The notes: generated by a model from the sequence alone, not told the origin. Shown: positions 52,973 to 62,007, counted from the stretch's first letter. The stretch: 64,000 nucleotides of DNA from Roseburia_C sp900315735 (GCA_052118425.1 JBQKHF010000007.1), one strand, 5' to 3'. Made by a program: numbers and translations.

Positions 52973-53727
52973 CGTCCATTGCTTTCGTAAATATATTTTT
53001 TCTTATCCAGCACATTTCGAAATGCTTCCAGTACTTTTTCTTCATCATTCCGCTGCTTATGAATATCCTCTAATGTCTTTTGCAGTTCTTCCGATACTTC
53101 ATAAGCCTGTTCCTTTTCACCCGGTGCTGCCATCCGCCATGCTTCTTCCATCTCCCGCATACATGCAGGATTGTTATTATAGTCATACGCTTTCTTAAAA
53201 CACCGTGCCGCATCCCGGTACAGGAATAATCCGGTATGCGCAACTCCAATATTATTCCATATATTTCCTATGACAGAAGCATCCAGCTTCCCGGCATCCT
53301 CATTCTGCAGCAGACGCATATATTCCCGGATTGCCATCACATATCTATGATTCATAAGGCTTCTGTCTGCCCGGATTTTCATGCATTCGATTTCTGATTT
53401 ATTCTCTACTTCTGCCAGTGCATATTCGATTTCATCTTTTTCTTTCTTCGAACAAAAGCCACAGGCATCCATCAGAAGCCGGACTTTCTTTGCCAAAGTC
53501 ATTTTCTTTCGGACAGCCTCTTTTAACTGCCCGGCTAACTCCCGGTCTTTTAACTCCTCTGCAATCCAGCTGATTAAGTCATCCGATACAAAAGAATCAT
53601 CAAGATATTCCGTGTGGTTTAATATATACCAGTTCAGTTCCTCCAGGGAATAGATATTTATCATATTCTGTTCTAAATAATATGGCACATCGGTTTCTTT
53701 CCGATTGCATAAAATCAATTCTCCCAT
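52963..53727 (-). CDS. TPR-like helical protein of the DUF5717 operon
   Basis: The 254-residue soluble protein is all helical. The stretch MNHRYVMAIREYMRLLQNE followed by GNIWNNIGVAHTGLFLYRDA and ARCFKKAYDYNNNP reads as two tetratricopeptide-type repeats (about 125-190), suited to binding a partner. The N-terminal 100 residues, with YYLEQNMINIYSLEELNWYI, match nothing I know. It lies 9 bases after the DUF5716 gene and overlaps the membrane-protein gene, consistent with one complex. Confidence 0.83.
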   Translation of the reverse strand: MGELILCNRKETDVPYYLEQNMINIYSLEELNWYILNHTEYLDDSFVSDDLISWIAEELKDRELAGQLKEAVRKKMTLAKKVRLLMDACGFCSKKEKDEIEYALAEVENKSEIECMKIRADRSLMNHRYVMAIREYMRLLQNEDAGKLDASVIGNIWNNIGVAHTGLFLYRDAARCFKKAYDYNNNPACMREMEEAWRMAAPGEKEQAYEVSEELQKTLEDIHKQRNDEEKVLEAFRNVLDKKKYIYESNGRWA

Positions 53728-53736
53728 AGGTTCCTC

Positions 53737-54966
53737 CTACAATTCCATTTTATATTCCCACACTTTTTCGGAACTTTTATAAATCTCTCCAAATCCCAGA
53801 TCCCGTATGGTAACCTTTACAGCGGAATCCGACAGTGCTTCTGTCATAACAGAAAGTCTGGTCATGCGCTCCGGCCGTTTTGGAATATCCGTAAGCTCTA
53901 AGGATTCTATCTTTGCTTCCCTGCTGTCCGGAAGCTGCAGCCAGAAATCAATGGTATTGGTGCCTGCCAGTAAAATCTCACACTGATTCTTTGCTTCATA
54001 CCAGTTTTCTCCGGCACTTACCAGTGTATGGAAAATAAGTTCTTCCCGGTCTTTTACTTTAAGGCTGATATTTACCTTCATCTCGTTCTCGCCAATATAG
54101 ACAAACTGCCATGGCTGCATTCCAGCATGGATACAGGATGCGTAGCAGGCTCCCTTGGCATAAAGATTCTTGCCTAAGAAAACATGTCTTCCGTTACAGA
54201 GAAATTTTAAAGATTCTCTCATCCATTCTCCATCAAAACCATCCCCGGTCAGATATACCGAAGAATAGATTTTACGGGAAATAGCATCCGTCACCACATC
54301 TAAAAATGCAGTATCTTTATTGCCAATCAATGGACCATAGTCCTTCAGATAAATATGAACCAGCTGCGGCGTGGAATTCAGATTCCGCTCCATGTAATAA
54401 AAACGCATGCTGTTCTTGGAATAATCAAAAAGAACCGCATCATGCAGCCACAGTTCTTCCTTCTGGCTCAATGCATAATAATAAAAGCTTTCTGCGTAAT
54501 CTATGACATGATACTGCTCTTTTGTCCACTTTATCCGTCCGGCTAATTTTTCAATTAATTCCATCTTCTCCCGGTTTAGAGTATCCATGGTAATGGTAAT
54601 TCTTGCAAGCTTCATGGATGTACCGAATTTCTGTGGTACCGTAAGAATTTTGCGGACAAAGAGGCTTAAAAGTTCTACTGCATCATAAGTTTCTCCCTCC
54701 ACGGTAATCTGTTCTCCTGCCAGTGCCCGGCTAAAAAGACGGTCACAGCCGCTTCCTTCGCCATTTTTCATGACGGTCTCTGCTTCTTTTCCATAATACC
54801 ACTGTCCGATTCCTCTCCGCTTGCAAAGGCTTAATGGAATCTGGTACAATTCACTGCCTGCCACGGTACTGATGGTATCCGGCTCTGACATATCGGATGT
54901 ACAATATGATACTAATGCGTATTTTTTTCCAAAATCCAGTCCTATTGAAAGGCTTTTTTCCTTCAT
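53737..54966 (-). CDS. DUF5716-type protein, Hsp70/actin-like ATPase fold
   Basis: The 409-residue protein appears to be DUF5716. Its sequence follows the Hsp70/actin order: phosphate-1 SIGLDFGKKYALVSYC (7-22), the connect-like ARITITMDTLNREKMELIEK (121-140), DYAESFYYYAL at the place of the Hsp70 EPTAAALAY (156-166), phosphate-2 AVLFDYSKNSMRFYYM (177-192), and adenosine motif VYLTGDGFDGEWM with AKGACYAS (237-277). The last 120 residues form a beta-rich domain. It is probably an ATP-binding chaperone or filament-like protein. AGGGTG precedes the ATG. It lies 30 bases after the DUF5717 gene. Confidence 0.82.
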   Translation of the reverse strand: MKEKSLSIGLDFGKKYALVSYCTSDMSEPDTISTVAGSELYQIPLSLCKRRGIGQWYYGKEAETVMKNGEGSGCDRLFSRALAGEQITVEGETYDAVELLSLFVRKILTVPQKFGTSMKLARITITMDTLNREKMELIEKLAGRIKWTKEQYHVIDYAESFYYYALSQKEELWLHDAVLFDYSKNSMRFYYMERNLNSTPQLVHIYLKDYGPLIGNKDTAFLDVVTDAISRKIYSSVYLTGDGFDGEWMRESLKFLCNGRHVFLGKNLYAKGACYASCIHAGMQPWQFVYIGENEMKVNISLKVKDREELIFHTLVSAGENWYEAKNQCEILLAGTNTIDFWLQLPDSREAKIESLELTDIPKRPERMTRLSVMTEALSDSAVKVTIRDLGFGEIYKSSEKVWEYKMEL

Positions 54967-54996
54967 ACCATCACCCTGCTACTGTTTTCCCTGTTA

Positions 54997-57900
54997 TTAC
55001 ATCAGTTGAAAACGTTCTTCATTCCTTTTCTTCATGCTGTCATATTTCCGTAAAAGCCGCTCTAACTTCTCATAATCCTTTAAGGTATATTCTAATTCCA
55101 TTTCATTTAACATATCGTAAGTGCTTCCGCTTTCCCTGCCACAGACATCCTTACAGGAAAGACGTCCGCTCTCTGTCACCACGGACTCCCGTGGTGCTTC
55201 TTCTGAAATATAATATGGAATTTCTTCTCCAAAGAATACAATAAATTCTTTTACAAAAATGCCCTCATACATTTCATTCATATCTTCATCCACATAGGAT
55301 TCACCCTTCTGATAGTGAATTACCACACGCTTACTTGGGTTTGTCCGATATTCCACAAACTGTCTGTCATAAAAATGGAATCGATAACGAATCTCTTCCG
55401 GCATCTGCTGATAAAATGCGAAATAAAGATTCTGCGCCAGCTGCTCCTGTAAAAGCTGCTCCGTCATCTCTGGTACACCTTTTTCTTCCAGTGACAAATC
55501 TTTCTTCGCCACCGCATAGAGTAATGCCAGCTTCATCACCTGACTGAGTTCTTCTTTTTCTTCATAATTTGTCTTTAAGCCTTTGATGACATTCTCCGGT
55601 ACAATGCCCTGATGCACAAAATAGAAATGTGCAAAATAATTCATATATGCCTTACGCAGAAGATGCGGTGCTCCATGTGATACAAAGCTTTCATAAATAC
55701 TCTGCACCTGTTCCACAAATTCTGCCGTATATAACATCTGCATCAGTAACCGTTCTTCTAAATCTCTGGTGTCTATATCAAATGCCTGTGCTGCCGACCA
55801 GACTGCTGCCATTACACGGGTTGGCCCGCAATAGAACTGCGTTAAGTACTGCAGCATTTCTTTGCTGTATTTTTTTGCCCGGAAGGTCAGTGCACAAAGT
55901 GCTAACAGGAAATCATCACTTTCATAATCCACTTCTTCTATTTCATAAGTCAGAAGTGCCGTCATCTTTTCCGTCCGGATGCCTTCCCAGCCAAATTCCC
56001 GGATATCAGGATAGGCAAGCTCATATAACCGGTATTCTAACATCAGATTCAAAAGGTAGGCTCTGTCATCCCGCTTCATATGAGAAAGCGGTGCATGACG
56101 CAGGCATTCTTCCACCAGTTCCTGATTCTCTTCCTGCTCATAGAAATGTACCGCCTTCGCATAAAGCTCTGCCCGGTAGCTTTCCCGCAGTGCCTCCTCT
56201 TTTAAGAAAATGCGTAAATACTCACTGTCCTCAGGCATAAATGCATGATGGGTATCTCTGGATGCAAAATGATACAGTAGATACGACGTCTCATACGGTG
56301 CATATTCCATGCAGGTGCGATAAAATGCACCCGGCCGCATCAGTTTTTCCAGCTGATATGGAATCTTACTTCCATACCGGTATCCCTTCGTATCCTCAAA
56401 TACGATGACATAGTCCTTGCTGTATAATTCAAAATAAGCACTGCCATTTACAATCGGAACACACTGCACTTTTCTCAATTGCTCATGCAGCACATACATC
56501 CGCACAATATTTGGTGCAAAGCAGTTCATCTTATGGGTAAAGAGAATCTTCGCCAGCGGTGCTGCCATCTCTTTTTGTATCATGCCTTTATTCAGTAAAT
56601 CAGAATAAATAATTGCAAGGTTATCATCGATATGGCCTTCTTCAATCTGGGTAATGGCAAACTCTTCCATCCGCTTCCGGTAACCGGAATACACCTCCGG
56701 TTCTTTTTCCTTTAAAGCTACTACATTTGCAAGAAGTGCTGCTTTCTGCTTATATGGAATGCTGCTGTTATACTGAAAATACATCTGTATCATCCGCGGA
56801 ATCTTCTTAATGGCAAGCAAATCCATGGACATCAAATATGCTTCATTTAATCCTGCCAGACGCAAATCCTCTTCTACGCCACGTTCAAACCAGATATGAT
56901 ACTGTAAGCCAAAGCGCTGCCCTCTTATCAGGTAGGCACAGATTGCTGACAGCATCTGATTATTCTGGAATTTATCATATGCCATGCACATGGTCTTATA
57001 AAGCAATGGATGAAATACTCTTCTTTCCGATACCAGTGTGGTAATCTGCATGGCAAGGTCACTGGTCAACACACCTTTTTTTGCCGCCCAGTAAAGAATC
57101 CGGATTTCAAAATCGGTAAGTCTCGTTAAAAGATATGGATTCTGCCAGTATAAATAGAAGCCTTCAATATAAAGGAACGGACTATTGCAGCCCTCTATCA
57201 TCTGCCCTTCGATTGCACGAATCTTTCTGGTATCATTCTCACAATACTCTTTTTTCAGGAAAAGGAGCATCCAGAACACCCGGATGTCATCGGTTTTCTG
57301 ATAGATTTCTTCTATCTCTGCGGTCAGCCGGTTCACATAGGATTCTTCACGCTCCCACAGGGTACGAAGATAAAGAAAATAAGCATACAGCGGTGTATCC
57401 TTTGCTTCCTCCCTCCGGCGGAACTCATCAAACAGCCACTCTGCTTCCTGTTTCTGTCCACTCACCAGTAATGCCTGTATTTTCATCAGAAGATACCAGT
57501 CATTTCCCGGCCGCATTGCAATCAGATGATTCAGGGCATCTAACATATTAGATGCAAAAAGACCTGCCCCAATCTTTTTCATACGGTAGTCAAGATATAC
57601 CCCTGTTATATGAGCAAGCGTTCTCTGCTCTTCCAGATAATCGATATGCTCCTGCTCTCTGCGCTCCGGAGTCTTGATTATGGTAATCTCATAAGTAAGA
57701 TGCTGATAAATATTTTCTAAAGTAATTCTTCCATAGTTTCTTCCGGTATGAAGTTCTGCCGGGTCAATATAATAAATCAACTCACAGATGCTTCCGGTAA
57801 AATCATCTGAAGTATAGATATTCTTTTCCAGTTTTAAGAAACTACTGTCTGTCTGTGCTTCAAAGCTTATATACCCCCAGCCATTCTTCTGCACAGGAAG

Positions 57901-58590
57901 TGTTTCCTTCTGTTCCTCTTTGATATCCTGATAGGTAATTTCCTGTTCTTTTAACGTAAGTTCAATGCGTGGCTTGGCATTGATTGTAACTAAAAACTCC
58001 TCCATACCGGAAATCAATGCTCCCGGTCCGCCAAAGCCGGCATACCACAGAAGTTCTTTTCCTTTTTCTTCTTTTAATAGATGCTGAAAGCCCTGGGACG
58101 CAAACAGGCGGTAAGCTTCCATGTAATCTGTCTGCGCCAGCTTGATAAAATCACTGAGACTTCGGATTCTTCCGGTCGATGCATTTCCATATGGACGGAT
58201 TATGGACACAACAAAAGAAAGGCTGTATTCCAACTGATTACAAATAATACAGAATTCACCCTTTTGTATATCGCCAACCCGGAATCCCTCACTGTGGAAC
58301 TGAAATCCGATTCGGACTTCTTCCCCTTCAAATTCCGGTGTCAGACATTCCATATATGGATTAGAGGAATAAATCAGCCCCTTTACCGGAACATGGTTGG
58401 ATACTTCAATTACAAATTCTCCCGTATAATCCTGTCCCTCTAATACCTCGATTTCTATCTTCTCTTCTGAAAGAGATAAAACCGGCTGTTCCTGCTCAAA
58501 TTTGCCCGCTGCAAGTCTCTGAATCCGTCTACGCAAAATGTCACCTGCTTTTCCTTCTCCGATATGAGATTTTGTTGCTTTTTCTCTCAT
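54997..58590 (-). CDS. DUF5717-type giant helical-repeat protein
   Basis: The 1197-residue protein appears to be DUF5717. It starts with a beta-rich domain (about 20-330, with LSLSEEKIEIEVLEGQDYTG and Ig-like strands) followed by about 600 residues of helical hairpins resembling TPR or SEL-type repeats, and a beta-rich C-terminal part. No membrane helix or catalytic motif is seen, so it looks like a scaffold. It leads a four-gene operon with the DUF5716, TPR-like and membrane genes. The ATG at 58590 lacks a ribosome binding site; a TTG at 58536 preceded by AGGTG is an alternative start. Confidence 0.83.
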   Translation of the reverse strand: MREKATKSHIGEGKAGDILRRRIQRLAAGKFEQEQPVLSLSEEKIEIEVLEGQDYTGEFVIEVSNHVPVKGLIYSSNPYMECLTPEFEGEEVRIGFQFHSEGFRVGDIQKGEFCIICNQLEYSLSFVVSIIRPYGNASTGRIRSLSDFIKLAQTDYMEAYRLFASQGFQHLLKEEKGKELLWYAGFGGPGALISGMEEFLVTINAKPRIELTLKEQEITYQDIKEEQKETLPVQKNGWGYISFEAQTDSSFLKLEKNIYTSDDFTGSICELIYYIDPAELHTGRNYGRITLENIYQHLTYEITIIKTPERREQEHIDYLEEQRTLAHITGVYLDYRMKKIGAGLFASNMLDALNHLIAMRPGNDWYLLMKIQALLVSGQKQEAEWLFDEFRRREEAKDTPLYAYFLYLRTLWEREESYVNRLTAEIEEIYQKTDDIRVFWMLLFLKKEYCENDTRKIRAIEGQMIEGCNSPFLYIEGFYLYWQNPYLLTRLTDFEIRILYWAAKKGVLTSDLAMQITTLVSERRVFHPLLYKTMCMAYDKFQNNQMLSAICAYLIRGQRFGLQYHIWFERGVEEDLRLAGLNEAYLMSMDLLAIKKIPRMIQMYFQYNSSIPYKQKAALLANVVALKEKEPEVYSGYRKRMEEFAITQIEEGHIDDNLAIIYSDLLNKGMIQKEMAAPLAKILFTHKMNCFAPNIVRMYVLHEQLRKVQCVPIVNGSAYFELYSKDYVIVFEDTKGYRYGSKIPYQLEKLMRPGAFYRTCMEYAPYETSYLLYHFASRDTHHAFMPEDSEYLRIFLKEEALRESYRAELYAKAVHFYEQEENQELVEECLRHAPLSHMKRDDRAYLLNLMLEYRLYELAYPDIREFGWEGIRTEKMTALLTYEIEEVDYESDDFLLALCALTFRAKKYSKEMLQYLTQFYCGPTRVMAAVWSAAQAFDIDTRDLEERLLMQMLYTAEFVEQVQSIYESFVSHGAPHLLRKAYMNYFAHFYFVHQGIVPENVIKGLKTNYEEKEELSQVMKLALLYAVAKKDLSLEEKGVPEMTEQLLQEQLAQNLYFAFYQQMPEEIRYRFHFYDRQFVEYRTNPSKRVVIHYQKGESYVDEDMNEMYEGIFVKEFIVFFGEEIPYYISEEAPRESVVTESGRLSCKDVCGRESGSTYDMLNEMELEYTLKDYEKLERLLRKYDSMKKRNEERFQLM

Positions 58591-58604
58591 TACAGTTATA
58601 ATAG

Positions 58605-58633
58605 ATTATAAACTATTTAAAACACACATGCAA
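58605..58633 (-). promoter_or_regulatory. promoter of the DUF5717 operon
   Basis: On the minus strand a perfect -10 TATAAT (58605-58610) lies 17 bases from a weak -35 TTGCAT (58628-58633). Transcription would begin near 58598, leaving about 8 bases before the ATG at 58590. That implies an almost leaderless mRNA or use of a downstream start codon. Confidence 0.6.
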
Positions 58634-58670
58634 CTTTCTTTCCGTTGTATTTTCACAGGAGGTCTTTTTC

Positions 58671-59762
58671 ATGATAACACCGAAAGAACATTTTCACGGA
58701 AGTGATTTAGAAAAAATAGAAGCCGTTTACGGTATCAAAAAAGAGGATATCACAAGCTTTTCCGCCAATGTCAATCCCTTAGGCGTATCTCCGCTGCTGC
58801 GAAGCACCTTGGCATCTCACATTGACGCCATTACATCCTACCCGGACCGGGAATATACTTCTTTAAGAGAATGTATTGCTGCTTATACCGGTACCGATGC
58901 CGGTCAGGTCATTGTAGGAAATGGTTCTACGGAATTAATCTCTCTTTTTATTCAGATTGAACATCCGAAAAAAGCCATGATTCTCGGTCCGACTTATTCG
59001 GAATATGAACGCGAGATTTCCTTAGGCGGCGGCACTACGCTCTACTATCCGCTTCGGGAAAAGGATGATTTCGTCCTTGATGTAGATGATTTTACCGCTC
59101 ACTTAAACGAAAGCATTGACCTTCTGGTACTTTGCAATCCCAATAACCCGACCTCATCCTGCATTAACCGGACAGATATGCGCCATATTTTAGATATCTG
59201 TAAACAGTATGATATCTTTGTTATGGTAGATGAGACTTATGTGGAATTTGCTGACAACATGGATGAAATTACCGCTGTTCCACTGACCCACTATTATAAT
59301 AATATTATTATCCTGCGCGGAACTTCCAAATTCTTTGCTGCTCCAGGACTTCGTCTGGGCTATGCCATTACCGGCAACCAGGATTTAATTAAATCCATCA
59401 ATACCAGAAAGAATCCATGGACCATTAACTCTCTTGCCGTAATTGCCGGGGAATTGATGTTTACCGATGAAGAATATATCCAGCAGACCAAATCTCTTAT
59501 TTCTTCGGAGCGTGCACGGATTTATGAAATCTTTAAGAATCACCCGGATTTCAAGCCTTACAAGCCATCCGGCAACTTCATGCTTCTTAAAATCTTAAGA
59601 GATGATGTTACTTCTGCAGATTTATTTGATAAAGCAATCCGAAAGAATATGATGATTCGCGACTGCTCTACTTTTCCTTTCTTAGATAACAAATACATCC
59701 GCTTCTGCTTCATGATGCCGGAGATGAATGATAAACTGATTGACTGTCTTCTTTCGAAGTAG
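58671..59762 (+). CDS. histidinol-phosphate/CobD-type PLP aminotransferase
   Basis: The 363-residue class I/II aminotransferase has FSANVNPLGVSPLL (substrate entry), GNGSTELISL, NPNNPTSSCI, the Asp-containing MVDETYVEF and the PLP lysine in RGTSKFFAAPGLRLGY. The FSANVNPLG start is characteristic of threonine-phosphate decarboxylase (CobD) and related HisC-like enzymes. No cobalamin or histidine genes are adjacent, so the substrate is uncertain. AGGAGG lies 8 bases before the ATG. Confidence 0.85.
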   Translation: MITPKEHFHGSDLEKIEAVYGIKKEDITSFSANVNPLGVSPLLRSTLASHIDAITSYPDREYTSLRECIAAYTGTDAGQVIVGNGSTELISLFIQIEHPKKAMILGPTYSEYEREISLGGGTTLYYPLREKDDFVLDVDDFTAHLNESIDLLVLCNPNNPTSSCINRTDMRHILDICKQYDIFVMVDETYVEFADNMDEITAVPLTHYYNNIIILRGTSKFFAAPGLRLGYAITGNQDLIKSINTRKNPWTINSLAVIAGELMFTDEEYIQQTKSLISSERARIYEIFKNHPDFKPYKPSGNFMLLKILRDDVTSADLFDKAIRKNMMIRDCSTFPFLDNKYIRFCFMMPEMNDKLIDCLLSK

Positions 59763-59828
59763 TTTTCTATTTTTCTCCGCTAACCTGTGATCCGCCGGAA
59801 CTGCCACAAGCGGATGTTTGGGCAGCGT

Positions 59829-59867
59829 AAAAGGCGAAACCAGTCTATTTGATTGGTCTCGCCTTTT
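59829..59867. terminator. bidirectional terminator between the aminotransferase and ABC genes
   Basis: AAAAGGCGA plus ACCA pairs with TGGT plus TCGCCTTTT with one mismatched base, around an 11-base loop. T-rich sequence follows on both strands. It serves the convergent aminotransferase (+) and ABC permease (-) genes. A smaller TCCGC/GCGGA hairpin lies just before it. Confidence 0.8.
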
Positions 59868-59893
59868 CTTATCTTTAAACACTTTTTCTAAAT

Positions 59894-60718
59894 TTATTCC
59901 AAATTTAATTTCTTATGAGTAATCAATGCTGTTATGATATAACATACAATCGACACACCGATAGACAATATCATGCTCTTTGAAAATATATTTCCATACA
60001 TATTTGCAATCGTTATGCTAAAGAAGGTGTCATCTCCCATTGCCGCCTGTTTCTCAACAAATCCATTCGCTGAATTAATGGATATCACAAAAGATATAAT
60101 CTGAAGAATCGCATATAATACACCATACATTACAATCGACATTGCTACCTTATGCCGGAACAACTGACCGATTGCCATGCTGGCATATACCATAAGCATA
60201 GCTGAAAATGCAGAAATCACACTATATAATATTGCCCAGCCAAAGAGTGCCGGAACCGAAATTCCTATCATATCTCCCAGCTGTTGTAACAATTCTCCCA
60301 GCTTGATTCTTTCCCCTTCATTCCCCAGATTCAATCCAGCTGTCACTATCAATGAAAATGCAGAAACATAAACAAGTATTGATGTAATTGCATCCCAGAA
60401 TACCGCCACCAAAAGCTTTCCATTAATCAAGGAAAAGTTGGTTACCGGAAGGGTATGTGACAAATAGCCTTCTGCGCCATACATGCTGCGGTAAAACCGA
60501 ACCAGCAGAAAAATAAATGCCGTAACGCTCAACGCAATCAGTCCAATGATATATAAAAGAAGCATTGCCAGCCCGACTAAAGCTCCCATATCGGTTTCGA
60601 AAACCTGCATATTCATCATCAGCATGCCTATTAATGTAACACCGACTAAAACCATTGCCAGTGGAAATAATACTTTCCAGGTTGCTTTCATTTCATGTTT
60701 CATTACTTTTCCTAACAT
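59894..60718 (-). CDS. ABC-2 type permease
   Basis: The 274-residue protein has six hydrophobic helices (about 16-36, 47-75, 103-125, 150-175, 180-205, 240-262) and no signature for a substrate. It overlaps the ATPase gene by 7 bases, forming a GntR-ATPase-permease operon of the YtrA/YtrB type. Such exporters often respond to cell-envelope stress or peptide antibiotics in Firmicutes. Confidence 0.88.
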   Translation of the reverse strand: MLGKVMKHEMKATWKVLFPLAMVLVGVTLIGMLMMNMQVFETDMGALVGLAMLLLYIIGLIALSVTAFIFLLVRFYRSMYGAEGYLSHTLPVTNFSLINGKLLVAVFWDAITSILVYVSAFSLIVTAGLNLGNEGERIKLGELLQQLGDMIGISVPALFGWAILYSVISAFSAMLMVYASMAIGQLFRHKVAMSIVMYGVLYAILQIISFVISINSANGFVEKQAAMGDDTFFSITIANMYGNIFSKSMILSIGVSIVCYIITALITHKKLNLE

Positions 60719-61410
60719 CTAAACACCTCCCGGAACAAAGCATCCACTGATTTGCCCTGATTAATTCTGATATCATCTACTGATGAAGTCAGGCTGATTG
60801 TTCCATTCTGAATAAAGATTACCTCATCTAATACATTCTCAACATCTGCAATCAGATGGGTGGAAATCAGAATCGTTGCATTCTCATCATAGTTGGTAAG
60901 AATCGTCCGCAAAATATAATCTCTTGCTGCCGGATCTACTCCTGCAATCGGTTCATCCAGAACATATAAGTCCGCACGACGGCTCATTACTAAAATAAGC
61001 TGCACCTTTTCTTTGGTTCCCTTGGACATGGATTTTAATTTGTCATTTGGATTAATGGATAATTTTGCCAGCATATCATAAGCTCTTACCACATCAAAAT
61101 CCTGATAAAAATCCTCAAAATAATCTAAAATATCACGTACCCGCATCCCCATGTTAAGATACGTATGATCCGGCAGATAAGAAACCACTTTCTTTGTCTC
61201 TACGCCAATCTTCATTCCTTCCACTAAAATCTCGCCCTCATCCGGAGTAAGGATTCCGTTAATCAGCTTAATCAGTGTTGTCTTTCCACTTCCGTTCGGT
61301 CCTAAGAGACCCACAATATGTCCGCTCTCTAAGGTCAGATTCAGATGGTCAAGCGCAGTTTTCTTTCCATACCGCTTGCATACATCTTTTACTTCCAATA
61401 ATGTACTCAT
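60712..61410 (-). CDS. ABC transporter ATP-binding protein
   Basis: The 232-residue ATPase has Walker A GLLGPNGSGKTTLIKLI, a variant signature SMSKGTKEKVQL in place of LSGGQ, Walker B DLYVLDEPIAGVDP and the H-loop ISTHL. The LSKG-type signature is common in ABC-2 exporters linked with GntR regulators. It overlaps gntR by 4 bases and the permease by 7. Confidence 0.93.
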   Translation of the reverse strand: MSTLLEVKDVCKRYGKKTALDHLNLTLESGHIVGLLGPNGSGKTTLIKLINGILTPDEGEILVEGMKIGVETKKVVSYLPDHTYLNMGMRVRDILDYFEDFYQDFDVVRAYDMLAKLSINPNDKLKSMSKGTKEKVQLILVMSRRADLYVLDEPIAGVDPAARDYILRTILTNYDENATILISTHLIADVENVLDEVIFIQNGTISLTSSVDDIRINQGKSVDALFREVFRC

Positions 61411-61778
61411 GCCTGCTCTCCCTCCAAAATCTCCTGAATCAAAGATAAGGTTTCTGATTTTTTATAGCCAAGCTTGCTCATATTTTCCAAAAATTCCTTA
61501 ATCTGTTCCTGTGCCAGATTATTCTTTAACTCCTCAATCATTTTTGCATCCTCCGTTATAAATCTCCCGCTTGTACGCTGGGAATACACAAGTCCTGTCC
61601 GCTCTAACTCTGTCAGTGCTTTCTGCATCGTATTCGGATTTACTGCTGCTACCGCTGCCAGATCCCTGACAGAAGGTAACTTATCTCCCGGACTGTATTT
61701 ACCGGATATTATTTCCATCTGAATCCGCTCCACAATCTGAATAAAAATAGGCCGATCCGAATCCAGTTCCCATGCCAT
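61407..61778 (-). CDS. GntR-family regulator, YtrA subfamily
   Basis: The 123-residue protein has the short YtrA layout: FIQIVERIQMEIISGKYSPG and the winged helix with LPSVRDLAAVAAVNPNTMQK and YSQRTSGRFIT, followed by a short helical tail for dimerisation with no large effector domain. It probably represses its own operon. A 22-base palindrome overlapping its -10 is the likely operator. AGAGGTG precedes the ATG at 61778. Confidence 0.93.
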   Translation of the reverse strand: MAWELDSDRPIFIQIVERIQMEIISGKYSPGDKLPSVRDLAAVAAVNPNTMQKALTELERTGLVYSQRTSGRFITEDAKMIEELKNNLAQEQIKEFLENMSKLGYKKSETLSLIQEILEGEQA

Positions 61779-61800
61779 GCAATCACCTCTTTCCGTATTC

Positions 61801-61822
61801 TTGTACTATCTAAGTAATACAA
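61801..61822. promoter_or_regulatory. probable GntR/YtrA operator
   Basis: The arms TTGTACTA and TAATACAA (one mismatched position, full dyad 22 bases) lie directly over the -10 and transcription start of the gntR-ABC operon. The position and the TTGTAnTA arms fit autorepression by the YtrA-type regulator encoded 23 bases downstream. Confidence 0.7.
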
Positions 61823-61847
61823 TATATTCTTATGCGAGATTTGTCAA
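61819..61847 (-). promoter_or_regulatory. SigA promoter of the gntR-ABC operon
   Basis: A perfect TTGACA (61842-61847), a 17-base spacer and TATTGT (61819-61824) on the minus strand form a good SigA promoter. The start of transcription falls within the palindromic operator. Confidence 0.8.
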
Positions 61848-61894
61848 GAGGATTTTCATTACCAATCCTTAATTTATTCCCCATATTAGAAATA

Positions 61895-61971
61895 GTGGTC
61901 ACCAGGTGGACACCAGTAACCAATAAAGTGGTCACTTAGTAACCAGCTTACCATAAAAGTGACCACCTAAC
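61895..61971. repeat. GTGGTCAC repeat cluster, possible IS21-like terminal relic
   Basis: GTGGTCAC occurs at 61895-61902 and 61928-61935 and inverted as GTGACCAC at 61959-61966, with related GGTGGACACC and repeated AGTAACCA between them. On the minus strand it begins TGTTAGGTGGTCACTTTTA. Multiple spaced terminal repeats starting with TG are typical of IS21-family ends. No transposase remains. The other part of the 61848-62007 gap is plain AT-rich DNA. Confidence 0.4.
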
Positions 61972-62007
61972 AAATCAAAACATTCTTATCCTACAAGAAT
62001 CTATCTG

